Assembly: GCF_018617485.1 (NCBI RefSeq)
Contig: NZ_JACSKH010000001.1
Coordinates: forward strand, 682,001-746,000
Length of the DNA: 64,000 nt
Reading direction: 5' to 3'
DNA from: Exiguobacterium sp. s124
Lineage (GTDB): Bacteria > Bacillota > Bacilli > Exiguobacteriales > Exiguobacteriaceae
Notes under the pieces: model-generated
The model's input: the letters and a program-made list of their open reading frames with translations, nothing else
Told to the model about the DNA's origin: nothing
Database searches by the model: none
Translations under genes and position numbers: made by a program
In this document: in pieces, positions 1-8,126 of the stretch
Numbering within the stretch: position 1 is the first letter of the stretch
Layout of the letters: every line of letters begins with the position of its first letter

Positions 1-1
1 C

Positions 2-1309
2 ATCGGACAATTGCTCTGGCCGATTACGGCGAAGACGCTCGCTTACTCGGCGCGTCTCACGGGTGAAATCGCAGACACGATCGTTGCGATTGACGATGCG
101 ATGAAGTGGGGCTTCGGTTGGAAATTCGGACCGTTCGAGATGTGGGATGCCCTCGGTGTTGAAAAATCAGTCGAACGTATGAAAGCAGAAGGTTACGAAG
201 TCCCGGCATGGATCGATGAGATGCTTGCTGCAGGCAACACGTCATTCTACAAGGGAGACCAGTATTACGATAAAGCGTCGAAGGCGTATGTCGAGAAGAC
301 CGTCAACCCGAAAGAATTGAAACTCAAACCGCTCGCAAAATCTAACGGCATTATCTTAGAGAACGGTGGCGCACGCCTCGTCGATATCGGCGATGACGTC
401 GTCGCACTCGAATTCACGTCACCAAACAACGCAATCGGTGTCGACATCATGCAGATGATTGAACAGTCGATCGACCGTGTCGAGCAAGACTTCAAAGGAA
501 TGGTCCTCGCGAACGATGGGAAGAACTTCTGTGTCGGCGCGAACCTTGCGATGATGCTCATGGAAGCAGAAGACGAGAACTGGTACGAACTCGATTGGAT
601 CATCAACAAGTTCCAACAAGTCGTTCAAAAGATTCGTTATTCGGGTCGTCCGGTCGTTGCCGCACCATACGGTATGACACTCGGTGGCGGAACGGAAATC
701 AGCTTACCGGCAGCACGTATGCAAGCTGCGCTTGAGACATATATGGGTCTCGTCGAAGTCGGTGTCGGTCTCATCCCAGGTGGGGGCGGAAACGTCAACA
801 CGTATCGTCGTCTCCTCGAACAGACGCCGAAATCGATGCAAAACATCGAGAAGGCTGCGCAACAGACGTTTGAGAACATCGCAATGGCGAAAGTATCGAA
901 GTCGGCATTTGATGCGAAGGCGCTCGGTTACCATCGTGCGGTCGACGGCATCTCGATGAACCGTGATCACTTGACGTTCGATGCGAAACAAACGGTACTC
1001 GAACTTGCTGATGGTTACACGGCACCGGTTCGTGAGAAGTTACCGGTCGTTGGTCAAACGGGTAAAGCGACGCTCGAACTCGCGGCATATGAAATGTTCT
1101 ACGGCGGTTATATTTCAGAGCATGATTTGAAGATTGCGAAGAAACTCGCACATGTCATCAGTGGTGGCGACTTGGCATACGGTACGCTCGTCGACGAACA
1201 GTACCTCCTCGACATCGAGCGTGAAGCCTTCTTGAGCCTCATCGGGGAGCCGAAGTCACAACAACGGATGCAACATATGCTCGTGAAAGGCAAACCACTA
1301 CGGAACTGA
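2..1309 (+). CDS. fadN: 3-hydroxyacyl-CoA dehydrogenase / enoyl-CoA hydratase (3' part, FadN)
   Basis: This is the C-terminal ~435 residues of a FadN-type bifunctional beta-oxidation enzyme; the reading frame is open to the left edge, so the NAD-binding start lies outside the window. What remains is the C-terminal helical part of the hydroxyacyl-CoA dehydrogenase (…WPITAKTLAYSARL…, FGPFEMWDALG) followed by a crotonase-fold enoyl-CoA hydratase domain (LANDGKNFCVGANLAM, TLGGGTEISL, VGVGLIPGGGG). The family hydrates trans-2-enoyl-CoA and oxidises the 3-hydroxyacyl-CoA. It is followed 18 bp later by fadA, then fadE, the order seen in B. subtilis (fadNAE). Nothing looks broken in the visible part. 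Confidence 0.93.
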   Translation: MGQLLWPITAKTLAYSARLTGEIADTIVAIDDAMKWGFGWKFGPFEMWDALGVEKSVERMKAEGYEVPAWIDEMLAAGNTSFYKGDQYYDKASKAYVEKTVNPKELKLKPLAKSNGIILENGGARLVDIGDDVVALEFTSPNNAIGVDIMQMIEQSIDRVEQDFKGMVLANDGKNFCVGANLAMMLMEAEDENWYELDWIINKFQQVVQKIRYSGRPVVAAPYGMTLGGGTEISLPAARMQAALETYMGLVEVGVGLIPGGGGNVNTYRRLLEQTPKSMQNIEKAAQQTFENIAMAKVSKSAFDAKALGYHRAVDGISMNRDHLTFDAKQTVLELADGYTAPVREKLPVVGQTGKATLELAAYEMFYGGYISEHDLKIAKKLAHVISGGDLAYGTLVDEQYLLDIEREAFLSLIGEPKSQQRMQHMLVKGKPLRN

Positions 1310-1327
1310 TAAAGGGGGACATAACAG

Positions 1328-2500
1328 ATGAGGGAAGCAGTCATCGTAGCCGGCGCACGGACGCCGGTCGGAAAAGCAAAACGCGGATCGTTCCGTAACG
1401 TTCGTTCGGACGAGCTCGCGGGATATGCCATCAAGGCAACGCTTGAGCGTTCAGGATATAAAGGCCCGATTGATGACGTCATCATGGGTTGTGCGATGCC
1501 AGAAGCGGAACAAGGGATGAACATCGCTCGCTATGCGGCGGTCCGGGGGGGACTGTCGCACGAAGTTCCAGCGATTACGATCAACCGCTACTGCTCGTCA
1601 GGCCTTCAAGCCATTGCGGATGCGGCGGCAAAAATCATGATCGGTCAAGCGACGGCAATCATCGCCGGCGGTATGGAGTCGATGAGCCAAGTACCGATGG
1701 GTGGTCACGTCATCCGTCCAAACCCACACATCATGGAGACGGCACCAGAGTACTACATGAGCATGGGTCATACGGCAGAGCGTGTCGCAGCCGAATATAA
1801 CATCTCACGTGAAGACCAAGATGCGTTCGCCATCAACAGTCATCAAAAAGCAGCGGCAGCCATCGCAGGTGGCAATTTCCAGGAAGAAATCGTACCTGTC
1901 ACGGTCATCGAGCACGTACTCGGTGAAGACGGAAAAGTCGCTGAAGTGGAGAAAGTCGTGAAGCATGATGAAGGTGTCCGTGCCGATTCGACAATCGAAG
2001 CGCTCGGTAAACTTCGCCCGGCTTTCAAAATCAAAGGTTCGGTCACAGCGGGTAACGCTTCACAAGTGTCAGATGGGGCAGCAGCTGTTCTCGTCATGGA
2101 CCGTGAAGAAGCAGAACGTCAAGGGTTACAACCGATGGCCAAGTTCCTCTCGTTCGCTGTCGGCGGTGTCCGTCCAGAAGTGATGGGAATCGGTCCAGTC
2201 GTCGCGATTCCGAAAGCACTCGAAATGGCTGGCGTAAAATTAGAAGACGTCGGATTGTTCGAATTGAACGAAGCGTTCGCAAGCCAATCACTCGGTGTCA
2301 TCCGTGAACTCGGAATCGATCCTTCGAAAGTGAACGTGAACGGCGGCGCCATCGCCCTCGGTCACCCGCTTGGATGTACAGGAGCCAAACTTTCTGTCTC
2401 CATCTTGCATGAGATGAAACGACGCAATGAGAAGTATGGGGTTGTCACGATGTGTATCGGCGGCGGAATGGGCGCGGCTGGTGTCTTCGAATTACTTTAA
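1328..2500 (+). CDS. fadA: Acetyl-CoA C-acyltransferase (3-ketoacyl-CoA thiolase)
   Basis: A 390-aa thiolase, normal length for the family. The nucleophilic cysteine is Cys89 in NRYCSSGLQ; the other thiolase blocks are [22 protein letters not shown] and the C-terminal CIGGGMGA with the second catalytic cysteine. It performs the thiolytic cleavage that ends each beta-oxidation round. The ATG follows a good ribosome-binding site (AAAGGGGG) and the gene lies between fadN and fadE on the same strand with short gaps, so the three are almost certainly one operon. Confidence 0.95.
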   Translation: MREAVIVAGARTPVGKAKRGSFRNVRSDELAGYAIKATLERSGYKGPIDDVIMGCAMPEAEQGMNIARYAAVRGGLSHEVPAITINRYCSSGLQAIADAAAKIMIGQATAIIAGGMESMSQVPMGGHVIRPNPHIMETAPEYYMSMGHTAERVAAEYNISREDQDAFAINSHQKAAAAIAGGNFQEEIVPVTVIEHVLGEDGKVAEVEKVVKHDEGVRADSTIEALGKLRPAFKIKGSVTAGNASQVSDGAAAVLVMDREEAERQGLQPMAKFLSFAVGGVRPEVMGIGPVVAIPKALEMAGVKLEDVGLFELNEAFASQSLGVIRELGIDPSKVNVNGGAIALGHPLGCTGAKLSVSILHEMKRRNEKYGVVTMCIGGGMGAAGVFELL

Positions 2501-2513
2501 GGGGGAATCGGAT

Positions 2514-4298
2514 ATGGAACGTACAGAACATGAATTGATTAAAGGCGGTAGCTTTGTTATTGACGAACTCGACGCATCGCGTCTCTTCACACCAGAGGAT
2601 TTCTCAGATGAGCATAAAATGATTGGTGACACGACAGCAGGATTCGTCGATGATCGCGTCATGCCAGTCCTCGAGCGTATCGAGAAGCACGAGTTCGACC
2701 TTTCAGTCGAATTGTTGAAAGAAGCAGGCGAACTCGGCCTCCTCGGAGCAGACGTTCCAGAAGAGTACGGTGGTTACCAACTCGATAAAATCTCATCTTC
2801 GATCATCACGGAGCGCTTCGCAAAAGCTCGTTCGTTCGCACTCAGCTACGGCGCACACGTTGGAATCGGGACACTCCCGATCGTCTTCTTCGGATCAGAA
2901 GAGCAAAAACACAAGTACTTGCCGAAACTCGCGACAGGGGAATGGATCGCAGCTTACGCGCTCACGGAGCCAGGCTCAGGGTCTGACGCTCTCGGTGCGA
3001 AAACGACGGCTGTCTTGAACGAAGCAGGAACACACTACGTCTTGAACGGTGAGAAGCAATGGATCACAAACGCTGGTTTTGCGAACGTCTTCGTCGTCTA
3101 CGCAAAAATCGATGGCGACAAGTTCAGTGCCTTCATCGTCGAGCGTGACTTCAAAGGAGTCTCAACAGGCGCAGAAGAGCAGAAGATGGGAATCAAGGGA
3201 TCGTCGACACGTACGCTCATCCTTGAGGACGTTGAAGTACCGGTCGACAACCTCCTCGGTGAAGTCGGAAAAGGTCACGTCATCGCCTTCAACATCTTGA
3301 ACGTCGGTCGTTACAAACTTGCAGTCGGAGCGGTCGGTTCATCAAAACGCGCGTTCGACCTCTCGGTTCAATATGCGAACGAGCGCAAACAGTTCAAGAC
3401 ACCAATCAGCCAATTCCCACTCATCCAAGAGAAATTGGCGACGATGGCAGCAAACATCTATGCGATGGAAAGCTCAGTGTATCGTACGGGCGGCTTGTTC
3501 CAGGATAGCCTTGACGCACTTGGTGACGAGAACATGCGCGACGGATCGAAAGTTGCGCAAGCCATCGCGGAATATGCGATCGAATGCTCACTCAACAAAG
3601 TATTCGCATCTGAAACGTTCGACTACGTCGTCGACGAAGCCGTTCAAATTCATGGTGGATACGGATTCATGGCAGAGTATGAAGTCGAAAACCTCTACCG
3701 TGACTCACGCATCAACCGCATCTTCGAAGGAACGAACGAAATCAACCGTTTGATCGTTCCGGGAACGCTTCTCAAGAAAGCGATGAAAGGGGAATTACCG
3801 CTCCTCGCAGAAGCACAAAAACTTCAAAAAGAGCTTATGAGCTACATGCCACAAGAATTGGACGGCTCACCGCTCGCACGCGAGAAGATGCTCCTTTCAA
3901 ACATGAAGAAAATCAACTTGATGGTCGCAGGTACAGCGGTTCAGAAGTATCAACAAAACCTTCAAAATGAACAAGAAATCTTGGCGAAGATCGCAGACAT
4001 GATCAGTGCCATCTATGCGCTTGAAGCAGCGATCGCTCGTACGGACAAAGCAATTGCACGCACAGGCGAAGAGAAGAACACGCTCAAAGTCCGTTACACG
4101 GAAATCTTTGCGGAACAAGTATTCAAACAAGTCGAACTCATGGCGAAAGAAGTGTTATACGCAGCGGCGTCTGGTGACGAGCAACGTATGCTTCTCTCGG
4201 CAATGAAGAAGTTCAGCCGCTACCAGCCGATCAATGTGATCGGGACGAAGCGCGAAGTCGCTGCGAGCCTCATCAAAGCGAACAAGTTTATCGTTTAA
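2514..4298 (+). CDS. fadE: Acyl-CoA dehydrogenase
   Basis: A 594-aa acyl-CoA dehydrogenase, first step of the beta-oxidation cycle (FAD-dependent alpha,beta-dehydrogenation). I chose ATG 2514, preceded by AAGGGGGAA; the frame is open further up inside fadA but with no site. Family blocks: AYALTEPGSGSDA (~res. 160), KQWITNAGFANVFVVYAK, MGIKGSSTRTL, VGRYKLAVGAVG, QIHGGYGFMAEYEVENLYRDSRI (catalytic-region Glu) and IFEGTNEINRL. The ~150-aa C-terminal extension after the ACAD core is usual for FadE of Bacillales. Last gene of the fad operon; a hairpin terminator follows. Confidence 0.94.
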   Translation: MERTEHELIKGGSFVIDELDASRLFTPEDFSDEHKMIGDTTAGFVDDRVMPVLERIEKHEFDLSVELLKEAGELGLLGADVPEEYGGYQLDKISSSIITERFAKARSFALSYGAHVGIGTLPIVFFGSEEQKHKYLPKLATGEWIAAYALTEPGSGSDALGAKTTAVLNEAGTHYVLNGEKQWITNAGFANVFVVYAKIDGDKFSAFIVERDFKGVSTGAEEQKMGIKGSSTRTLILEDVEVPVDNLLGEVGKGHVIAFNILNVGRYKLAVGAVGSSKRAFDLSVQYANERKQFKTPISQFPLIQEKLATMAANIYAMESSVYRTGGLFQDSLDALGDENMRDGSKVAQAIAEYAIECSLNKVFASETFDYVVDEAVQIHGGYGFMAEYEVENLYRDSRINRIFEGTNEINRLIVPGTLLKKAMKGELPLLAEAQKLQKELMSYMPQELDGSPLAREKMLLSNMKKINLMVAGTAVQKYQQNLQNEQEILAKIADMISAIYALEAAIARTDKAIARTGEEKNTLKVRYTEIFAEQVFKQVELMAKEVLYAAASGDEQRMLLSAMKKFSRYQPINVIGTKREVAASLIKANKFIV

Positions 4299-4307
4299 TC
4301 CAATCGA

Positions 4308-4347
4308 CAGAAAGGGTGGACCGGACGCGGTCGACCCTTTCTTTTTG
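4308..4347 (+). terminator. Rho-independent terminator of the fad operon
   Basis: Inverted repeat AAAGGGTGGACC / GGTCGACCCTTT with a short loop, followed by CTTTTT, directly after the fadE stop. Confidence 0.85.
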
Positions 4348-4387
4348 GTCTCTCCGCCACGTACAATAGAAACGAGGGGGAGAGACG

Positions 4388-5119
4388 ATGAAAAAACGAG
4401 AGATCTTGCTTGAACGGATGGAACGAATCGGGGAATCGGTCGCTGCACACGAAGGAACGCTTATGCTGCTGGCATTAGGTTCGATCGGACAAGAGACGGA
4501 GCGGTTGGATGATTACTCGGACCTCGATTTCTTTTTGATTGTCGAGGACGGGCATAAGGCACGCTTTATCGACCGACTCGACTGGCTCGAAGTCGAGCCG
4601 CTTCATTATCAGTTCCAAAACACGAAAGACGGGCATAAGATTATGTATCACGATGGCATTTACGGTGAGTTCGCCGTCTTCGAAGTACATGAACTCGCAA
4701 CGATCGCCTACACGCCAGGACGGATCGTCTGGCGACGGGACGAAGCACTCGATGTATTCGCGACACCGCATCTCGAAATCGCGCGTGAAGCGACGGCTTA
4801 TTACTATGAAGAAGCGTTGACGAACCTATATGTAGGGTTGCTACGTGAACGCCGAGGAGAGACGCTCGCCGGATTCGAACTCGTTCAAGTCGCAGCCGTT
4901 CAGAACGTTCTGAAGGCGCTCGGAGGACAAGGGGACCCGTTCAACCCGACACGTCGGGTCGAGTCGAGACATCCACAAATGATTTCTTTCTTGATGGGCG
5001 GGGTATTAGGATATGGCAAGTCAGGTGTCGCGGCGGCGATCATCTTACGTTTTATCGAAGAGCGACATGTGGTCAACACGACGATGAAACGAGAAATCGA
5101 ACGGTTGCTTGAAACGTGA
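4388..5119 (+). CDS. Nucleotidyltransferase-domain protein
   Basis: A 243-aa protein with the pol-beta-type nucleotidyltransferase signature near residues 31-51: a GS motif (LALGSIGQ) followed after ~12 residues by SDLDFFLIV, which supplies the two metal-binding acidic residues. Overall shape resembles small aminoglycoside or lincosamide nucleotidyltransferase-like proteins of Firmicutes, but I cannot assign a substrate. The ATG follows GAGGGGGAGAG. Monocistronic: a terminator lies before it and a separate gene follows 47 bp downstream. Confidence 0.7.
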   Translation: MKKREILLERMERIGESVAAHEGTLMLLALGSIGQETERLDDYSDLDFFLIVEDGHKARFIDRLDWLEVEPLHYQFQNTKDGHKIMYHDGIYGEFAVFEVHELATIAYTPGRIVWRRDEALDVFATPHLEIAREATAYYYEEALTNLYVGLLRERRGETLAGFELVQVAAVQNVLKALGGQGDPFNPTRRVESRHPQMISFLMGGVLGYGKSGVAAAIILRFIEERHVVNTTMKREIERLLET

Positions 5120-5166
5120 ATTGATTTCTCAGAATATGCTACATTGATGAGAGAGGTGATGAACAG

Positions 5167-5520
5167 ATGGTGACACTATATGGCTATCCACCATGCAGTA
5201 CGTGTAAAAAAGCAGAAAAATGGTTGAAAGCGCAAGGCGTCGATTATACATACGTCCATATCGTCGAATCGACACCGACGAAAGAACAGCTCGCCGAGTT
5301 GTGGAAAAAATCGGATTTACCACTTAAAAAGTTCTTCAATACGAGCGGGCAAGTGTATCGGAATGAAGGCATCAAAGATCAGCTTCCAAATTTATCAGAA
5401 GACGAACAACTCGAGCTGTTGGCGAGTAATGGTATGCTTTTGAAGCGACCAATCGTCACAAATGGTGAAAAAACGACGGTCGGATTTTCAGAAAAGTCCT
5501 TTACGGACGTTTGGGGCTAA
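5167..5520 (+). CDS. ArsC/Spx-family reductase-like protein (YusI type)
   Basis: A 117-aa protein of the ArsC/Spx thioredoxin-fold family, with PPCSTCKKAEKWL at residues ~8-20 (CxxC redox pair) and the family blocks VHIVESTPTKEQL, KKFFNTSGQVYR and MLLKRPIV. Members are arsenate reductases or Spx-like regulators; the position next to gcvH matches B. subtilis yusI, whose function is not firmly known. It lacks the C-terminal extension of Spx. ATG 5167 follows GAGAGGTGATG. Confidence 0.85.
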   Translation: MVTLYGYPPCSTCKKAEKWLKAQGVDYTYVHIVESTPTKEQLAELWKKSDLPLKKFFNTSGQVYRNEGIKDQLPNLSEDEQLELLASNGMLLKRPIVTNGEKTTVGFSEKSFTDVWG

Positions 5521-5530
5521 GTGCTATAAT
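5499..5530 (+). promoter_or_regulatory. Probable promoter of gcvH
   Basis: A TATAAT hexamer at 5525-5530 lies 38 bp before the gcvH start codon; the best -35 upstream is TTTACG, with a long (19-nt) spacer and overlapping the end of the ArsC-like gene. The -10 is convincing, the -35 is not. Confidence 0.5.
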
Positions 5531-5568
5531 ACAGATGTGAGTCTAATTTATTTGAGGGGGAAGTTAGG

Positions 5569-5952
5569 ATGAGCAAAGTACCAGCAAATTTACGTTATTC
5601 AAAAGAACATGAATGGGTGGAAGTAAACGGAACGAAAGCCCGCATCGGCATCACGGATTTCGCACAGAGCGAACTAGGGGATATCGTGTTTGTGGAACTC
5701 CCAGAAGTCGACGGTACGATTTTGCTCGACGAGCCATTCGGTTCAGTCGAATCAGTGAAGACGGTCTCTGAGTTGTATGCGCCGGTATCAGGACGCATCA
5801 CAGCAGTGAACGAGGACCTCGCGGATTCTCCAGAACTCGTCAACGAGTCACCGTTTGAAAACGCATGGATGGTCGAAGTCGAGTTGACGGAAGAGTCGGA
5901 CCTCGACAAGCTCATGACAGCTGAAGAATACGAAGCGATGATTCAAGGATAA
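5569..5952 (+). CDS. gcvH: Glycine cleavage system H protein
   Basis: A 127-aa lipoyl-carrier protein of normal length. The lipoylated lysine is Lys64 in [14 protein letters not shown], within the hammerhead fold of the H protein; HEWVEV near the N-terminus and [10 protein letters not shown] are family blocks. It shuttles the aminomethyl group between the P and T proteins and, in Bacillales, also takes part in lipoate assembly and relay. The P/T genes are not nearby, as in B. subtilis where gcvH also stands alone. Strong RBS (GAGGGGGAAG). Confidence 0.96.
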   Translation: MSKVPANLRYSKEHEWVEVNGTKARIGITDFAQSELGDIVFVELPEVDGTILLDEPFGSVESVKTVSELYAPVSGRITAVNEDLADSPELVNESPFENAWMVEVELTEESDLDKLMTAEEYEAMIQG

Positions 5953-5954
5953 GT

Positions 5955-5992
5955 AAAACCGGCCTCTCCGAATTGGAGAAGCCGGCTTTTTT
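5955..5992 (+). terminator. Terminator after gcvH
   Basis: GCCGGC-type hairpin (CCGGCCTCTCC AATT GGAGAAGCCGG) followed by a T-run. It lies between two convergent genes and probably serves both. Confidence 0.85.
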
Positions 5993-5997
5993 ACGTC

Positions 5998-7056
5998 TTA
6001 CTCGAAATCGAGACGGTAATGATCGGATTTGACGAGTGTCGCCCGTTCGAACACACGGTAGAAGAAAATCCCGAGTCCGACCGGGATGAGACCGAACAAG
6101 ACGATGACGAGAAGCACGTTGAACAAGGCGAATCCGCCCGGCATGAGGTGTAGCGCGTTCACCGGCCCGATGAGTCCAGATACACCGAATCCGGCGCTGA
6201 TCGGAGTCCCTTCGATTCTTAATATACCGGCGAGGGCGCCGAGAATGGCCGCATTCGCCAAAATCGGAAGCATCATAATGGGACGTCGGACGAAGTTTGC
6301 CATTTGAATTTTCGGTGACCCAAGGAAGTGTGCAATCGATGTACCGGTCGCGTTCGCCTGCCAACCCGCGATGGCGAGACCGAATCCGGCGGCAACGACG
6401 CCGAGGTTTGCCGCACCGGCTGCAACGCCGGATAGGCTAATGGCGGTCGCAATGCCAACGGTCGAAATCGGCGAGACGATGATGAGCGAGAACGCCATCG
6501 CAATCAAGATACCCATGAGGACCGGTTGAAGATCCGTCATCGTCATGATGAGGTATCCGATGTATGTCGTGATCTGTGAGATGTACGTCAATAAGAAGGA
6601 ACCGATTCCACCAGCGACGACAATGACGGTCATCGGCATGACGATGACGGTATACGTCTTCAAATGTGGGGCGAGCTTCATGACGAGAAGGGTGGCAATC
6701 GCAGCGGTCACACCGGCTGTGATCACGTCACCGATGCCTGCCATCACAAACGCACCCTCGTTAATTCGAACGGCACCACTGCCGACATACGTCGCGATTG
6801 CAATCGTTCCTGCCTCTAGAATCGATCGTCCGAACTGCATCGCAACGGCCAGACCGATAATGGCTGGGAGAAGCCGCATCGCAATCGTCGTCGCATCCAA
6901 TATGAATTGAAGAGACGGAAAATAAGGGAGTATGGCTTTCGTGAGTTCACCGAGCAGCGCGCTCGGGATGAGGGCGATGAGAATCGCCATGCTGAGACCG
7001 TTTAAGACGTTCATCGTGAATTGCTTTGTCGTACTTGTTGCCTGTTCCGTCATCAT
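5998..7056 (-). CDS. PTS_EIIC_2 / PfoR-like membrane permease
   Basis: A 352-aa very hydrophobic protein with about nine to ten predicted membrane segments and the conserved pieces NLGVVAAGFGLAIAGWQANATGTSIAHFLGSPKIQM and GGFALFNVLL-type C-terminus, characteristic of the PTS EIIC_2 family (including clostridial PfoR). These lack the EIIA and EIIB domains, and no PTS partner genes are adjacent, so substrate and even phosphotransfer dependence are unknown. Tandem ATG codons at 7056 and 7053 follow AGGTGAATG. Convergent with gcvH. Confidence 0.75.
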   Translation of the reverse strand: MMTEQATSTTKQFTMNVLNGLSMAILIALIPSALLGELTKAILPYFPSLQFILDATTIAMRLLPAIIGLAVAMQFGRSILEAGTIAIATYVGSGAVRINEGAFVMAGIGDVITAGVTAAIATLLVMKLAPHLKTYTVIVMPMTVIVVAGGIGSFLLTYISQITTYIGYLIMTMTDLQPVLMGILIAMAFSLIIVSPISTVGIATAISLSGVAAGAANLGVVAAGFGLAIAGWQANATGTSIAHFLGSPKIQMANFVRRPIMMLPILANAAILGALAGILRIEGTPISAGFGVSGLIGPVNALHLMPGGFALFNVLLVIVLFGLIPVGLGIFFYRVFERATLVKSDHYRLDFE

Positions 7057-7185
7057 TCATTCACCTGTCCTTCTTTTTTGCTGTTATGTACAAAAGCGAT
7101 AAAGTTAGAACCCATATTATTCCTATCCGACAGAAGAGTCAAGAGAATCATTGAAAAATTCTGAAATTTCACGAGAGCACGATTT

Positions 7186-7214
7186 TTGAACGAGAATCAA
7201 TCGACCATTATAAT
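7186..7214 (+). promoter_or_regulatory. Sigma-A promoter of the thioredoxin-like gene
   Basis: TTGAAC (7186-7191), 17-nt spacer, TATAAT (7209-7214), 20 bp upstream of the start codon; the leader is therefore very short. Confidence 0.75.
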
Positions 7215-7233
7215 GGCAAGAGAGGTGAGAATA

Positions 7234-7491
7234 ATGATTACAGACGGATTCTTATATATATACGCGCCAATGTGTGGTACATGCGCTGTCGCGGAGAAAA
7301 TGTTAACGGTCGTCGAGGCGGTTGACCCTGAAATTCAGATTGAAAAGCGAGACGCGAACTATATTCCAAAAGAGCTTGAGGCCTATCAAGTGATGAGTGT
7401 CCCGGCCCTATTAAAGCTTGAAAATGGCGAGGTTCGGGATCGTCTCTATGCTTTTCAAAACGTCCAGCATGTCCTCTCTTTCGTGAAGTGA
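7234..7491 (+). CDS. yusE: Thioredoxin-like protein (YusE type)
   Basis: An 85-aa minimal thioredoxin fold: YIYAPMCGTCAVAEKML carries the CGTC redox centre near residues 14-17 and VMSVPALLKLENGEV the cis-Pro loop. ATG 7234 is chosen over upstream in-frame ATGs because AGAGGTGAG sits just before it and the promoter -10 lies at 7209. Position between gcvH and the methionine transporter matches B. subtilis yusE, a predicted thiol-disulfide protein with no established partner. Confidence 0.85.
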   Translation: MITDGFLYIYAPMCGTCAVAEKMLTVVEAVDPEIQIEKRDANYIPKELEAYQVMSVPALLKLENGEVRDRLYAFQNVQHVLSFVK

Positions 7492-7532
7492 GAGAGGAAC
7501 ATTAGAATAATCTGAAAATTTTAAATAATCAG

Positions 7533-7562
7533 TTGACACAGAAAGTTCACGAATGGTATATT
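7533..7562 (+). promoter_or_regulatory. Sigma-A promoter of an untranslated transcription unit
   Basis: TTGACA (7533-7538), 18-nt spacer, TATATT (7557-7562). No protein-coding gene follows for 560 bp; the next element is a terminator at 7829. Confidence 0.75.
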
Positions 7563-7568
7563 CATTAC

Positions 7569-7871
7569 AACATCTTACTTGAACACAAAATAGGACGCGA
7601 TATTCCCGACATCAAGACGTTTTGATGAAGCCGCTGCTACACTTTATACGAATACACGTCAGTCTTCCCTTCGATTGTCCCCCAAAAAAATCAAGCGAAG
7701 AAAGACGTTCCGTATAATCGCACGGTCCAAGTCAAGATCGAGTGATGATTGGTGAATCTCCCCCATATAAGGGTGGAAATCTTGAACGGGCAAAAGATTT
7801 TCATCTATGGGCTGTCCTTCCGTGACTCAAGGTGCTACGTTCTGTGTCGTCCTCGGACGGCACCTTTTTTT
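7569..7871 (+). ncRNA. Putative ~300-nt structured non-coding RNA
   Basis: Region bounded by a near-consensus promoter and a strong terminator with no supported ORF. By eye it folds extensively: CCGCTGC…GCACGG and TTATACG / CGTATAA enclose a rod with GTCTT / AAGAC and TTCG / CGAA (about 7617-7727); CATCAA / TTGATG closes a small hairpin just before it; CCCATA / TATGGG encloses GGAAATCT / AGATTTTC (about 7762-7812). I checked it against T-box, tmRNA, RNase P and common riboswitch signatures and saw no match. It lies immediately upstream of the SAM riboswitch but is separated from it by its own terminator and a second promoter. Identity unknown; 6S RNA is possible but unproven. Confidence 0.5.
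7829..7871 (+). terminator. Terminator of the untranslated unit
   Basis: AAGGTGC (7829-7835) pairs with GCACCTT (7860-7866), enclosing a second small hairpin, and is followed by a T-run. Confidence 0.85.
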
Positions 7872-7891
7872 AATTTTTTTGAAAAAAGGAT

Positions 7892-7920
7892 TTGACAGCA
7901 GAAAAAGCTGTCGCTATGAT
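7892..7920 (+). promoter_or_regulatory. Sigma-A promoter of the methionine transporter operon
   Basis: TTGACA (7892-7897), 17-nt spacer, TATGAT (7915-7920), just upstream of the SAM riboswitch. Confidence 0.85.
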
Positions 7921-7942
7921 AAAGCTAATCGAATACACAACA

Positions 7943-8049
7943 CTCTTATCAAGAGAGGCTGAGGGACTGGCCCTATGACGCCCAGCAACCGCGGAGCAAT
8001 CCGAAATGGTGCTAATTCCAGCAAGGTGAGAAACCTTGAGAGATGAGAG
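7943..8049 (+). promoter_or_regulatory. SAM riboswitch (S-box, SAM-I)
   Basis: All hallmark S-box blocks are present in order: CTTATCAAGAGAGG, GGGACTGGCCC, ATGACGCCCAGCAACC, GGTGCTAATTCC, AGCAAGG and GAGAGATGAGAG. SAM-I riboswitches turn transcription off when S-adenosylmethionine is high by freeing a downstream terminator, which is present at 8071. It therefore controls metN-metI-metQ. Confidence 0.97.
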
Positions 8050-8070
8050 CAATCGTTGTCCGTACGATAA

Positions 8071-8106
8071 AGTGCGCACGTTTGCTCAAACGTGCGCGCT
8101 TTTTTT
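8071..8106 (+). terminator. S-box-controlled terminator
   Basis: Long GC-rich hairpin (GTGCGCACGTTT / AAACGTGCGCGC) followed by seven T residues, 20 bp before metN; the expression platform of the SAM riboswitch. Confidence 0.93.
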
Positions 8107-8126
8107 GTTGTCAGGAGGGAAAAGAA

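Noticed and set aside
4388-5119. Aminoglycoside resistance enzyme
   Set aside because: Only the general nucleotidyltransferase signature is visible; no evidence for a drug substrate.
7569-7871. T-box, tmRNA, RNase P RNA or other known riboswitch
   Set aside because: No AGGGTGG-ACCGCG T-box, no tag ORF or tRNA-like ends, no RNase P core blocks; GGGTGGAA at ~7775 is only a partial resemblance.
8043-8126. MetN N-terminal extension starting in the riboswitch
   Set aside because: It is the S-box and terminator sequence; TTG 8127 has a proper RBS.
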